Positions 26,106 to 41,297 of a DNA stretch of 64,000 nt are shown piece by piece. Location: the NCBI GenBank assembly GCA_965153355.1, contig OZ231127.1, positions 88,040,001 through 88,104,000 of the forward strand, in the 5' to 3' direction. Source of the DNA: Flaccisagitta enflata (lineage: Eukaryota; Chaetognatha; Sagittoidea; Aphragmophora). The notes beneath the pieces are model-generated. The model ran no database searches. It had not been told where the DNA came from and saw only the letters and a list, made by a program, of their open reading frames with translations. A program made the position numbers and the translations under genes. Every line of letters starts with the position of its first letter. Within the stretch, counting starts at the first letter, position 1.

Positions 26106-27535
26106 GGATGGGATGGTCCTGCAAAAGACAGGCTTTGTAATCGAGGTTGCCGGCCGTTGACAACAATGACGGAAATAATGATTACAACGAAGATGACAAC
26201 AAAGATGACAACAAGACAACAGTGATGACAACAATGATGACAATGAAGATGACAAGAAGTAGGGGAAGGTCCAGAAAATGGCACGCTCTGAAATCAAGCT
26301 CGCAGGCATATGGAAACAATAATGACAATAATGATGACAACAATGATGCAACAGAGAGAACAACAATGATGAAAGGGTACTGAAAATGACAGGCTGTGTA
26401 ACTAAGCTTGTACGAAGATGGGAACAATGAAGACAATGAAGATGACAACAGTGATGCAAACGACCTGAAAATGAAAGGCTGTGTCACTAAGCTTGCATGA
26501 AGATGGGAACAATGAAGACAATGAAGATGACAACAGTGATGCAAAAGACCTGAAAATGACAGGCTTTGTAGTCGACAGATGGAATCAATGATGACAACAA
26601 TGATGACAACAATGGTGAGAAGACAGATGACAGCAGTGATGGGAAGGTCCTGGAAATGACAGGCTGTGTAATCAAGCTTGCATGCAGATGGAAACAATGA
26701 TGACAAAAATGAAGACAACAATGATGGGAAGGTCTTGGGAATGACAGGCTGTGTAATCAAGCTTGCATGCAGTTGGAAACAATGATGACAAAAATGAAGA
26801 CAACAATGATGGGAAGGTCTTGGGAATGACAGGCTGTGTAATCAAGCTTGCATGCAGATGGAAACAATGATGACAATAATGAAGACAACAATGATGGGAA
26901 GGTCTTGGGAATGACAGGCTGTGTAATCAAGCTTGCATGCAGATGGAAACAATGATGACAACAATGAAGACAACAATGATGGGAAGGTCTTGGAAATGAC
27001 AGGCTGTGTAATCAAGCTTGCATGCAGTTGGAAACAATGATGACAATAATGAAGACAACAATGATGGGAAGGTCTTGGGAATGACAGGCTGTGTAATCAA
27101 GCTTGCATGCAGTTGGAAACAATGATGACAAAAATGAAGACAACAATGATGGGAAGGTCCTGGAAATGACAGGCTGTGTAATCAAGCTTGCATGCAGATG
27201 GAAACAATGATGACAACAATGAAGACAACAATGATGGGAAGGTCTTGGAAATGACAGGCTGTGTAATCAAGCTTGCATGCAGATGGAAACAATGATGACA
27301 AAAATGAAGACAACAATGATGGAAAGGTCCTGGAAATGACAGGCTGTGTAATCAAGCTTGCATGCAGTTGGAAACAATGATGACAACAATGATGACAACA
27401 ATGATGGGAAGGTCCTGGAAATGACAGGCTGTGTAATCAAGCTTGCATGCAGTTGGAAACAATGATGACAACAATGAAGACAACAATGATGGGAAGGTCT
27501 TGGAAATGACAGGCTGTGTAATCAAGCTTGCAGTC
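26106..27535 (+). repeat. 85-bp satellite array
   Basis: The unit contains GGGAAGGTCTTGGAAATGAC, then AGGCTGTGTAATCAAGCTTG, CATGCAGATGGAAACAATGA and TGACAACAATGAAGACAACA. HindIII-like AAGCTTGCATGC marks recur every 85 bases from 26674. About ten units on the right are nearly identical; those before about 26650 are shorter and diverged, blending into the GTT tract. The oldest part is therefore on the left. The unit is not divisible by three and carries no maintained frame. Confidence 0.95.
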
Positions 27536-27559
27536 TGATTGACTCTTGAGACCTGCAGA

Positions 27560-28442
27560 GGGAGGAAAAGGAGGAACAAAAAAGAAGGTTTTTTTTAATT
27601 TGGGTACCTAAAATTGTTTTTGACATTCCATGTTTTTACATAAAACATAATAGGTCGCCATACTGAGTAAAATTTCAGGACCTGTTGTTTCTTGCAGGTA
27701 CCAGATTGAGAAAAGGCCAAAAAATCGAAAAAATTTCCACAGCTGGTCACAGTCTAGCAGTCTTCAAGTTATCATTGACACCCAAAAAAAATGCTCTCAG
27801 AGTCATGAAATTTTTGAGGCATCACCAACAGTCATGTTAAGAAATTTTGGTCCATGGTTCATATGTCCCTGTCCTATTATGGCAATGCCACCAGCTCAAA
27901 GACGATTTTCGAAGTCATTTTTTCCAAATTTTTGATTTTCAAACACTTTTTTTGGCACTTAAAGTGCTCCGATTTGAATGAAATTTTATTTGGAGGTAGT
28001 CCATGATGTAGTACCTCCGGTAAAAATTTGGTTCAAATCAGTCAACTTTAGAAGAGATGGCATGACATCATTTTCTTCGACCTATGCCCTGGAAAAAAAC
28101 GTTTTTTTCAAATTTTGGTACCTTGAAATTGTCAGAATTTCAAATTTTTTTGCATACAACTTAATTAGGGTCCACTTCATGTGCATGCAAAATTTCATGG
28201 CTCTACTCCAAGTTTCAGATAGGTTTTAAGGCCAAAAATGGCCAAAAAAGGCCATTTTTGACCATTTTGGGCAGTTTTTTTGGTGGCATTCAAACACCCC
28301 ACCTGAAATTGGGTCAACCAAGCCTGTATTAGTGATCCCCTAGGTAATACGCACATTTTAGGACCCAACTTGATAGGTGCCACCGGACTCGCCCTTTTGA
28401 CCCCCTCTTTCTTTGAGCTAGAAATCCTTATTCCTCAGACGG
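27560..28442. other. AT-rich unique-looking sequence with an AAATTTCA motif
   Basis: No exon recognised. CAAAATTTCATGG near 28188 and AAAATTTCAGG near 27670 belong to a motif that recurs elsewhere in the window. A GGCCAAAAATGGCC-type short palindromic cluster lies at 28230-28270. Confidence 0.4.
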
Positions 28443-32300
<3,858 letters not shown>

Positions 32301-32308
32301 TCTTTGTT

Positions 32309-32321
32309 AGTCGCGGACACG

Positions 32322-32371
<50 letters not shown>

Positions 32372-32372
32372 C
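32309..32372 (+). mobile_element. Family A hairpin followed directly by expanded (CT)n
   Basis: The hairpin AGTCGCGGACACGCGACT is intact, and the CTCT that normally opens CTCTACACC has become about 45 bases of CT. Beyond 32372 only weak TCGGTCGTCTCGTCGG traces (about 32425) recall the element core. Confidence 0.7.
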
Positions 32373-32660
32373 TCTCTCATGTTTTCCCTCTCTCTATACT
32401 TCGGCGTCTCCATCTCTCTCTCACTCGGTCGTCTCGTCGGTTTTTTTTTAGTGACATCAAATTTGACTTTCCCCGTTTATGTCCTCGCTTTTATTTGCCT
32501 CCTAATTTTTTCCCTCGTTTTTTTTTAAACTTTTTTTTTCGCCCTCTTTTTTTTTCTCTCTCTCTGTGGAATTCTATCTTTTTAAACCTTTAATGATATA
32601 CAAAAATTAGTTTCCCACATGTGGTCTTGTGGTCGTCGGTTCAACTGCCGAATTTCAAAA
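32373..32660. other. T-rich spacer
   Basis: Long T runs and short CT tracts; nothing else recognised. Confidence 0.4.
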
Positions 32661-33460
32661 CCAAACGGGTGTGTAGCCCGGTGTGAGTAAGTGTCGCCGT
32701 TTTATGATTTAGTTTAACACATGCGCCACATTTAGGCGGATAAATGATCTACTGAGGATCGAGTCTTTTTATTGTCATTAAAAGCGAAAGAAAACCTCCA
32801 CAATTGAATGGAACCTAAATTTAGGTCACTATACTCATCATAGGCTTTAACAATGGCATCAAGATGTCCTATGAATGTAAGAAATAGTGTTTTGTAGTTA
32901 ATCCTGCACAAGCTGCATTTTAAAAATTGAAATTTCTTCACTTTTTTATTCTTTGTATGTTTATCCAGTATTGCGCTTTTTAGGGGCCAAAAGCTGTGCA
33001 ACATTCAATCCATTTACTAAGAAATACTCATGCGCTTGATTGTCATTCAATTTTGGTTAGTCTGTTACTCAAGGTCCTGTAAAAGTCTTCAAAGATGATC
33101 AATTTCAATTGATTTCAAAGCGGGAAAAATCAGCAATATTTTGATATTGAAATTTCAACATCTTGGCTGAAATACCCCATTCATGAATTGAATTATGATT
33201 GAATCATAACACTTAATGAAAATTCTACTAAAAAGGTACCTCCAGTTAAAATTTCATGGTACTGGAGTAATATTTACTATGATAACTACGTTCCCATATT
33301 TTCCGCCTAAATGTGGCGCATGTGTTATTTATGTAGCCAAGTGGGAGTAAGTGTGACTGTTTTAGTTTGTTTATGTGACCTAGTGTGAATAAGTGTGACT
33401 GTTACATTTTGATTATGAAACCAAGTGCGAGTAAGTATCGCTGTTTTAGTTTTTTTAAGC
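32661..33460 (+). repeat. About 44-bp tandem repeat split by a TA-flanked element
   Basis: Units of TGTAGCCNAGTGNGAGTAAG, then TGTGACTGTTTTAGTTTGTT, occur once at about 32671-32716 and about three times at 33327-33460. The intervening sequence is the transposon at 32717-33325. Confidence 0.8.
32717..33325. mobile_element. MITE-like element with 24-bp inverted ends and TA duplication
   Basis: The ends are perfect inverted repeats beginning ACACATGCGCCACATTTAGG, then CGGA. TA lies just outside at 32715-32716 and 33326-33327. Size is 609 bases. The interior is AT-rich with no recognised transposase. The inner end TTAGGCGGA is shared with the element at 39946-40549, suggesting related transposases. 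Confidence 0.85.
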
Positions 33461-34133
33461 TTTTTTTTGGCTTTTTTGAATGTGATTGTTCGACCGCATA
33501 TTTAGTTACAACGGACATCAAGGCAACATCAAATTCCGCTTGGTTTAGATTGATTTCCATCGTTGGCAATGCAAGAAAAAACTACAGTTACACCCCATTA
33601 TACCGGAACCAAGAGCAACGGAAATGCGCAATGCAAGAAAAAAATAGGAATAACTTGTAGGCGCATTTATGATTTATCCGTTATAGGCTGATCTCTGATA
33701 CTTTGATTCTGACTGTACTATTTAGGATAAAGAAATATTTCCTCTTAACAACTCAACTGTGGAAGAAAATTGTTAACAAGTAACAAGTAACGAGTAACAA
33801 AGAGAAAATCAATATACATATGTATGTATCTCGGAATCATGCAATTCATGCATGAGGCCATAGCCTAGACATTTAATCGAAAATTGATAGAAGATCCAGA
33901 ATTGACATAAGATGATAAGATGAGGAATTGATCTTCTTAGATTAACCTCTGCCCGAAATTGAAAGAAAGAAATAAAAATTCGAAAAGATCAACAATTACG
34001 TTACTTAATCATGTAAGAGGCCCCCATGAAATTCCTCATCAAAGGATTTTCATTTTGAGGCGAGAGTCCAATCATAAAGTTGAAGACGGAATTGGATCAG
34101 AAGGGAGTCCATAGTGTTGAGTCATATTATCAT
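33461..34133. other. Unassigned AT-rich sequence
   Basis: No exon or repeat recognised beyond a short AAGTAACAAGTAACGAGTAAC run near 33780. Confidence 0.4.
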
Positions 34134-34160
34134 AACAAGACCGGATACACGGCCAACTTG
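34134..34160 (-). mobile_element. Family A end fragment
   Basis: AACAAGACCGGATACACGGC matches the non-hairpin end of family A; similarity stops after about 25 bases. Confidence 0.5.
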
Positions 34161-35024
34161 AATTATAAAATATGAAATGAATCAGCTTTATGATGCATGT
34201 ATGCACACCTGACCGTTCATGACTTATGCCAGTTTAAGTCTGGAAAACTAGTCATCTGATGCCATTGCATCAATTTCATCAATTCATTGCTATGCCTTCA
34301 TTCATATACGTTCATTCATTCATTCATTCATTCGGCTGTTCATATACATGTGTACCGCTCCCTGCCCCTACCCACCCAGACACCCACAAGCGATTACTTG
34401 TTGGTCCGGTGTGGGCCTTGTCTTGATGATCATCCTGTTGGTGTCATTGATGCATTATTTGGTTTGGTTTGGACTCCTGCCCATGTGTCAATTAGGCTGA
34501 TAAGGAGCACCCCCGAGTAGGATGGCGACAACTGTCGTTACTGTCCCCAGCCGTTTGCGCCGCGCATCATGTACGCAGTGAGTGCCCATGGCAGCGACCT
34601 GTCTTGGCCGGATTATGGGTAAAAGTGAGGTCGAATATCATCATAATTAGAGTTTTTCCGATTCAAATATGAAAGATATCATTTTATCCATTTGATGACT
34701 TTACACCAGTCGAAACCATAATTTTTTTCCTTTAAACTTCATAAGTTTTTCTTTTAACTCCTGCGAACAACAAAACAACATCTATGCGTGGTTCCAATGC
34801 TTATTTACTGTATATTACGAATGCAACTCACTAAACAAGAATAAGTATTTAAACACTGTTTTATGCAAATGACATTATGATTGATCTCGTTTGTAGCATT
34901 TCATAACAGCATCACTTCATTAGTAAACGCGATGAGAATGACAGATATTTTTATACAGTTTTTTGACATATATAGGGAAAATGGCCTTCTGACTTTGGTC
35001 TGATGATGTTTGTTTTCTTTTTTT
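34161..35024. other. Unassigned sequence
   Basis: A short CATT run at 34310-34333; otherwise nothing recognised. Confidence 0.4.
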
Positions 35025-35142
35025 AGGTGCGACAAAGCACCTCTATAACTGTGTCCGTTGGTTGGTCGGTCGGTCGGTCGGTCGGTAACGCATTCGTTTG
35101 ACGTTCCACACATCGCACCTTATTGGCCTACTTGGCCTTGTT
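35025..35142 (+). mobile_element. Family B hairpin-(TCGG)n element
   Basis: Hairpin AGGTGCGACAAAGCACCT, CTCTATAACTGTGTCCGTTG, GGTCGGTCGGTCGG, GTAACGCATTCG, the distal TCGCACCT near 35113 (an exact complement of the hairpin's first eight bases), and TTATTGGCCTACTTGGCC, then TTGTT. Confidence 0.85.
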
Positions 35143-35430
35143 TATATTAATCTCCCAGTTATGTCTTTGAAAGAGGCTTAAATGGAAATGGTGGCAAAGG
35201 CTGAGGCTGAGGTTGTTTGAAACGGTGGTAGGATGAAGGCGCGGCAGCGGAGGCAGGGAGGCAGCTGGCATTGGGAGAGGTAGCGGAGGAGGAGGAAGCG
35301 GCGGAGGAGGAGGTGGCTGCTGATGGCGGCGGGTGGTAAAACGATTCGATGTTTTATGTTTATATTCGATGACATAATCGGTTAAAGCTGTTTGGCCTAG
35401 AAATTGATCAATGAACATTTAGGCTCTCTC
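35143..35430. other. Purine-rich spacer
   Basis: GGAGGAGGAAGCGGCGGAGG-type sequence near 35280-35320. The 96-residue proline-rich minus-strand frame is a composition artefact. Confidence 0.4.
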
Positions 35431-35569
<139 letters not shown>

Positions 35570-35889
35570 GATTGTATAAGGCATGTACGTGGGCCGCCAA
35601 GCGAGAAAAGGTGTTCGAGTAACAATCTTCTAAAAAGGTGGTGATAAAAAAGTATTTAAATCGAAAGGAGACTTTAGGAATGAAAAGAAGAAATGGGTTG
35701 GTCCTTCACTGGGGGATCTCCCTCTTTTTCTTTCTCCTTCTTCTCCTCCTCCTCATCCTCATCCTCTTCAACTCCCTTCCCTTCACCTCATCTACCTCTT
35801 CTCCTTCCTTCCTCTCCACCTTTATTGAGAAGAAAACAAGCCCAAAAGGGCAACAGTCGCGTGCGTCTGAAAATGACAAATAAAAGAGC

Positions 35890-36815
35890 GAAAATATGTC
35901 AAAATGTTACAAAATGTTAAAAGATGTTATAAAATGTTGAAAAATGTTGAAAAATGTTTAAAATGTTAAGAAATGTTAAAAAATGTTAAAAATGTTAAAA
36001 AATGTTAAAAAATGTTAAGAAATGTTAAATAAATGTTAAATAATGTTATAAAATGTTAAAAATCTTTAAAAATGTTAAAGAATGTTAAAATACTATCTAG
36101 GAAATAGAAATCTTCCCGCACGTTTCAGTCAATAACTCTTGTAAAAATCATCTGATTGAGAAAAAATTGGTGACAAAAATGAAGCTCTTCAAATTTGCAA
36201 GCCATCTACGCAAACCGCATCTTGCTATCCCAATGGGTTCAAAAGTTATCTTACTTTGAATGAAATCATTCGTTTTGAAGGTTCCTCAATTTGATTTTTT
36301 TTACAGTAAGACTTAATCATCAAAAAATTGATAACTCATTTGTTTTTTGATGAATTGACAAAAAATTGGTGACCAAACTGAAGAGTTTTTCAAGGGGCAT
36401 CTTTTTGTATTTTTGCGCAACAAAATCAGCCCAGCCATTTAAAAGTTATGATCACTCAAAGATGAAAAAAGGGGAAGAAAATTCATCACGCAAAAATGCT
36501 GGAAGCTGTCACTCAAAAGTACCTCCAGAAACTCTTACAAATTGCTGAACTGGCTAATGGTGGTGGTAATTATGTCAGAGGGAGCTTACATCCATTATTC
36601 ATTGATTTGCAATCAGCTGATATACGTGATTGTGTCATTAAATGACATGACTGCTTAGGTGGGAAGATTTCTATTTCCTAGATAGTAGGTAAAATGTTAA
36701 AAATGTTAATTCTATCAAAAAATAATAAAAAGTTAATAAATAAAATGTTAATTTTATTAAAAAATAATAAAAAGATATCAGAGAATGTTAAAAGATGTTA
36801 AAGACACTTAAAATC
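35890..36815 (+). repeat. AAATGTTAAA minisatellite split by a MITE
   Basis: Units of 8-11 bases with core AAAATGTTAAA run from about 35898 to 36092 and resume at 36688 to about 36810. The gap is exactly filled by the element at 36093-36685. Confidence 0.9.
36093..36685. mobile_element. MITE-like element with 25-bp perfect inverted ends and TA duplication
   Basis: The left end is CTATCTAGGAAATAGAAATC, then TTCCC, and the right end is its exact complement. TA flanks both ends (36091-36092, 36686-36687). The 593-base interior holds a diverged internal duplication around AAAAAATTGGTGACNAAA (about 36164 and 36361), each followed by an AAAAGTTAT motif. No transposase frame. Confidence 0.88.
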
Positions 36816-36822
36816 TAAAAAT

Positions 36823-36889
36823 GTGACCGAGCGACGGACCGACCGACCGACGGACAGAGCGGGTTGTAGAGTCGCGTGCACGCGACTAG
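36823..36889 (-). mobile_element. Family A, hairpin half only
   Basis: GTGACCGAGCGACGGACC, GACCGACCGACGG, then GCGGGTTGTAGAGTCGCGTG and CACGCGACT on the plus strand. The perfect 18-base hairpin is preserved; the other half is missing, truncated at the (CCGA) tract. Confidence 0.8.
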
Positions 36890-37110
36890 AAATAGAGTGT
36901 TGTGGGAGATTGGGGAATTACAAATTTATAAATCGATTCTGGAGATGCTTGAGTGTATTTTCGATTTTCTTCAACAAGCAGTTGACTTAGCTTTGACACG
37001 TTAAGCGCACTCTTGATACAAATTTTTCTCAGTCGTGTTCATTGGATCGTATATGTTCGATAATCTGTCCGTCTGTCTATTTGTTGGTTCGTCAGGCCTT
37101 CTGTTAGTCG

Positions 37111-37123
37111 AATGATGATGACT

Positions 37124-37207
<84 letters not shown>

Positions 37208-37278
37208 TTGATGTTGACGATGATGATGATGATGATGATGATGATGAGGAGGAGGAGGAGGAGGAGGAGGAGGAGGAG
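37111..37278. repeat. (ATG)n and (GAG)n microsatellite
   Basis: ATG triplets with TTGATGTTGACG interruption, passing into GAG triplets. Confidence 0.96.
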
Positions 37279-37395
37279 GCAGAGGTGGATAACAACAAAG
37301 ACAAAGTCGACCACAGTGATGATCAACCTCTCAAGAATTTGATACACTAACAAAAACACCGCGCTATGAATCAAAATGTTTCGAAAATTGAAAAA

Positions 37396-37445
37396 AAAGA
37401 AAGAAAGAAAGAAAGAATGAAAGAAAGAAAGAAAGAAAGAAAGAA

Positions 37446-37532
<87 letters not shown>

Positions 37533-37550
37533 GAAAAAGAAAGGAAGGAA

Positions 37551-37588
<38 letters not shown>

Positions 37589-37605
37589 AAGAAAGAAAGA
37601 TAAAG
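37396..37605. repeat. (AAAG)n with (GACA)n block
   Basis: AAAG tetranucleotides with GACA units at 37447-37480. Confidence 0.96.
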
Positions 37606-38531
37606 ATCAAAAAGAAAGCGATTTTAGAAAAATTTTGAAAAATGTCTTCACCGAAAGCATCCAAGGAAGAAAAATGTTGTTCATATCAACTTAAATCATA
37701 AACAAAAATCCCGCGGACTTTTGAGTTTTGTCTCGATCAGCAAAGTAAAATAACAGATGCATAAAAATGAAAAAAAAAAGAATCACAAACATTTGGTTTA
37801 TCCTTTTCAAATTTGAACATTAATGTCTCGGCCATTTTACTTGTTTCCTAATCTTTGCGTTTATACGTCGTGTCTGACCGCTCATCTGTATGTTTTCTTT
37901 TTTGGTCCGTTGGTACATCCATCTGATCTGTCCGTCAGGTGGCGTTTCAGGATATTCCGTACGCGACTTTCAGGCGTGTCTTACTATTAGTTTGTCCGTC
38001 TTTCCGTAGCGCTCGAGTAAAAAAAAGTATAAAACCGCGCATTATCGCCACAACCATGTTATCCAGTCTGCGACAATATTGTAACCCCGCGTTGCGTGTT
38101 TTTAATCGTGCGTCTTCGTTTCCATCAAATATATCGACCCTTTAAGTTTAAGTGCCACTGGGCTTTTAACAATTAGCGCAGTAAAGAGGATATGGTTTGA
38201 ACGTTGCTTCTCACTCTCACGGAGAGTCTCAGTATTGTATTTAGAATCTTCGCTGTTGCTGTTTTTTACAATGTTTGAAAATGAAAAACAAAGAAGGAAA
38301 TGAAAGAAGTTTAATAGATGATCGATCAAAACTGATCAAGAGTAATCAAAAGTGATCGGACCCCATCTTTTGTTTTTCTTCTTTCTTCTTTCTTTTTTTT
38401 TTTTCTTTTTTTTTTCTTTTTTATTCTTCTTTTCTTTCTTTTTTTCTTCCTTCCTAACTTTTTGATCGTACCCGCCCTTCTAGCAAAACGCTTCAATCCA
38501 AGTCATTATCTTTCAAATGGGTTCGTATTTT
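37606..38531. other. Unassigned sequence
   Basis: A T-rich tract lies at 38370-38450. A 68-residue plus-strand frame at 37939-38145 is not repetitive, but nothing in it is recognised and it lacks supporting signals. Confidence 0.4.
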
Positions 38532-38727
38532 TAGTCGCGTGCTACGCGACTCTACACCCCGCTATGTCGGTCCGTCGGTCGGTCGGTTGGTCGGTCCCTT
38601 TTTTACTTTTTTGGCGCTTTTGAGCTTTTTGAGCATACGGCTCCTGCCCAGATGCCCTAATGACCTTCTCCAGCACTGCTCCTGCCCACCTGCACGCGAC
38701 TAGGTTAGCCGTGTATCCGGCCTTGTT
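38532..38727 (+). mobile_element. Family A element, full length (subfamily with GAGCTTTTTGAG)
   Basis: Hairpin AGTCGCGTGCTACGCGACT, CTACACCCCGCTATGTCGG, (TCGG)n, TTGAGCTTTTTGAGCA, CTCCTGCCCAGATGCCCTAA, the distal CACGCGACT at about 38693, and GTGTATCCGGCCTTGTT. Very close to the copy at 52100, which shares the GAGCTTTTTGAG spacer not seen in other copies. Confidence 0.88.
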
Positions 38728-38817
38728 ATTATCTGATCCGTTGCACGCGTGGGTGTGTACTGTGTACTGTGTAGTGACTACACTATGTACCGTGTAAGAT
38801 TTTACTAGAAAAAAGTT

Positions 38818-38824
38818 CTTTCTG

Positions 38825-38896
<72 letters not shown>

Positions 38897-38897
38897 G

Positions 38898-38931
<34 letters not shown>

Positions 38932-38932
38932 C

Positions 38933-39000
<68 letters not shown>

Positions 39001-39150
39001 TATTTCTCTCTTCTTTCTTACTCTCTTTCTTTCCTCCTTCTTAGTTTCTTTCTTTCCTCCTTCTTTCTTTATATCTTTCCTCCTTTCTTTCTTTTTTTCC
39101 TCCTTCTTTCTTTCTTTCTTTGTTCCTTTCATTGTTTCTTTCTCTCTTCC
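38818..39150. repeat. (CTTT)n microsatellite
   Basis: About 190 bases of near-pure CTTT, then a diverged tail with TCCTTCTT units. Confidence 0.96.
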
Positions 39151-39270
39151 TTTCCTGAGTAATAACATGACCTGTGTTAATGCATCCTGTAAAAGAGGTT
39201 ATATCGGTTCATCCATTGAAAGGGCACATTTTGGCTTACTTGACATTGTTCGTCCTGCTTCATCGTGTAT

Positions 39271-39301
<31 letters not shown>

Positions 39302-39552
39302 GCTCTTTTTGGTCCCTAACTTCCTCATAGGTACTTTTTACCCTTTAGGATCCATATTCCATAAAGGACTTATTTTATTCGTGAATATGAATATATTGAT
39401 ATAGATATAGATAACGATCATTCCATTTTCGCCACCCCCCCCCTTTCCTTGTGCCATCTCTATCTTTCACCATTCCTCCCCCCTCCCCCCAATTTCCCGA
39501 TACAGATATATCGCCTCCTCCCTCCATTTCGTTCGTGTGTCCCTAACCGGTA

Positions 39553-39609
<57 letters not shown>

Positions 39610-39943
39610 GGCTTTATCTGACTAGCCGTGTCCAAGGGTCGCTTCTTCGCTTCTTCGTCCTTTTTCTCGCTGATTCAGTGCACCAAAAACGCGTCACACT
39701 CTCAGAAAAGTCACGTGAAGTTTCCATGGAAACGAACAACATTTTCTTTTTATGAGGATTTGTGTGTCAAGGTGCTCAATTTGTTGTTCTCACTGCTCCA
39801 TATTCAAAGGTTACCAACGGAAAGAAAGGAACCTGAGGCTCGATTTATCTTGATGATCGCAACATAAAGTTTCGGGAACTGATTTTGGGAGAATATCCCT
39901 TGCATCAGCTGTTAGATTTACTGCACGGTGGGGGACCGGTGAA
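39151..39943. other. Spacer with poly(T) and (CT)n
   Basis: T runs at 39269-39302 and CT at 39556-39606. No exon recognised. Confidence 0.4.
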
Positions 39944-39945
39944 TA

Positions 39946-40549
39946 ACAGGTCTCACAAAATTAGGCGGAAAAGTAAAATGATCAATATAGATAGTAAAAA
40001 TGCCCTCAGCATGATAAAATTTGACATGGGAATAGCTAAGACCCAGTATTTTGACATAGTAAAGCGATGTTGGCGACTTTCCTGCATGTAGGGCGTGATG
40101 GAGGGTGTTTTACCAAAAGTGAGGTGTCAGATTATTGCTGATTTTAACGGAAAAAATGCAGCAAAGTGGAAAACGTTTACCGTCCGTCATTTTAAGAAGA
40201 TGGAATGCAAAAAAATCGCCATTTATCGTGTAATGCAATAGATGGATGCAGGAAAGTCAGTCACGCAGACAAAAAGCCGCGTATGTTGACAGCAGTTGAG
40301 GAATTGAAGGTGAGGTCGAGCATAAACAATAAGAATAGTGTGTCAATCCCAAATTTGTTTACCTTTGACTCATCAGCATATTTACGTTCATTAGGGGGTA
40401 GCCATTTCGTTTTTTGGGCATTTTTTGCATTATGATGATAAGATAAACATAAATTGGTGATATTCATCACTTGGATTGATTATATTTCTATTTTTAACCC
40501 TCTTTTCAACGAGTTTTCATCTCTTTCCGCCTAATTTTGTGAGACCTGT
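39946..40549 (+). mobile_element. Internally deleted Tc1/mariner-like transposon
   Basis: Perfect 26-bp inverted ends begin ACAGGTCTCACAAAATTAGG, then CGGAAA, with TA on both sides (39944-39945, 40550-40551). The 604-base interior includes transposase N-terminal remnants, so this is a deletion derivative of a coding element and not a purely structural MITE. Confidence 0.85.
40117..40400 (+). pseudogene. Remnant of mariner-type transposase N-terminal DNA-binding domain
   Basis: Translation from about 40117 gives CQIIADFNGKNAAKWKTF, then VRHFKKMECKKIAIYRVM, the pattern of the first helix-turn-helix (residues around HFKKM and IYRV) in mariner-family transposases. A stop follows. In another frame GKSV, then KPRMLTAVEELKVRSSINNK and SVSIPNL continue the linker and second helix-turn-helix. 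The catalytic DDE/D domain is absent. In a complete transposase this region binds the inverted ends. This copy is dead through stops, a frameshift and a large 3' deletion. Similarity was judged by eye. Confidence 0.55.
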
Positions 40550-40551
40550 TA

Positions 40552-41078
40552 TCGAGGGAGTCAACAGCGCGGGCCATCCTTGACGGAATTACGGAAAACC
40601 TCATTTCCGTCAATATACTGTAATTAGCTTAGCGCTGTAAGTAGATGAATCGTTTTGTTGCGTTAATTTTCCGGTTGCTTTTGTGCTTTGTTACCGGTAT
40701 TATAACTAGGTCCAAACTCCATTTACCCGTGCATAGCATAGCGGGGTTGATTTCCGGAATCCGGCTTCGTAATAATGGTCACAGTTTTTATTTCCGGCAA
40801 CACACACACACACGCGTGCATTCATACTCAGAAACACAATTACACCCCGGGCCGAAAGTTTTGGTCAATGTCATGATTCTGATTTGGCGCTTTAAGGCCC
40901 GCGACTCACCGAATGTATTCATGAGAATCGAAGAGTCCGATTTAGGGTCTGAAATCGCTACATCGACAGAAAACAAAAAAGCCAAATTACGAGTTTTGGC
41001 ACGATTCGCTTCGAGGCTTATTTGTAGGATTCTACCTCTCATGGAATCCAGGGTCTTTCATGGTACATCCAGTCCTTC
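40552..41078. other. Unassigned sequence
   Basis: Open frames exist on both strands (for example 40645-41301 plus), but they run into a GGT microsatellite and match nothing recognised. A short CA/CG run lies at 40799-40816. Confidence 0.4.
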
Positions 41079-41138
41079 ATGGTGGTGGTGGTGGTGGTGG
41101 TGGTGGTGGTGGTGGTGGTGGTGGTGGTGGTGGTGGCG
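41079..41138. repeat. (TGG)n microsatellite
   Basis: About nineteen TGG triplets. Confidence 0.96.
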
Positions 41139-41191
41139 GCGTGCGCTTGGCTCTGGATCCATGGGTTTGTTCCCCGGCGTCCAAGCAATTT

Positions 41192-41297
41192 TAAGTCGCG
41201 TGCACGCGACTCTACACGTTACTCTGTGCGTCCGTCCGTCCGTCCATCCATCCATGGTAAATATTCTTGAATTTTTGACTTTTTGGGGTACTTATAG
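41192..41297 (+). mobile_element. Family A, hairpin half only
   Basis: Perfect hairpin AGTCGCGTGCACGCGACT, then CTACACGTTACTCTGTGCG, (TCCG/TCCA)n and a T-rich tail; the GGCCTTGTT end is absent. Followed by AGGA-rich purine repeats (41300-41420). Confidence 0.8.

Noticed and set aside
26106-27535. CRISPR-like regular array
   Set aside because: Units are directly tandem with no unique spacers between conserved repeats, and the context is eukaryotic. The same applies to the 46-, 66- and 71-bp arrays.
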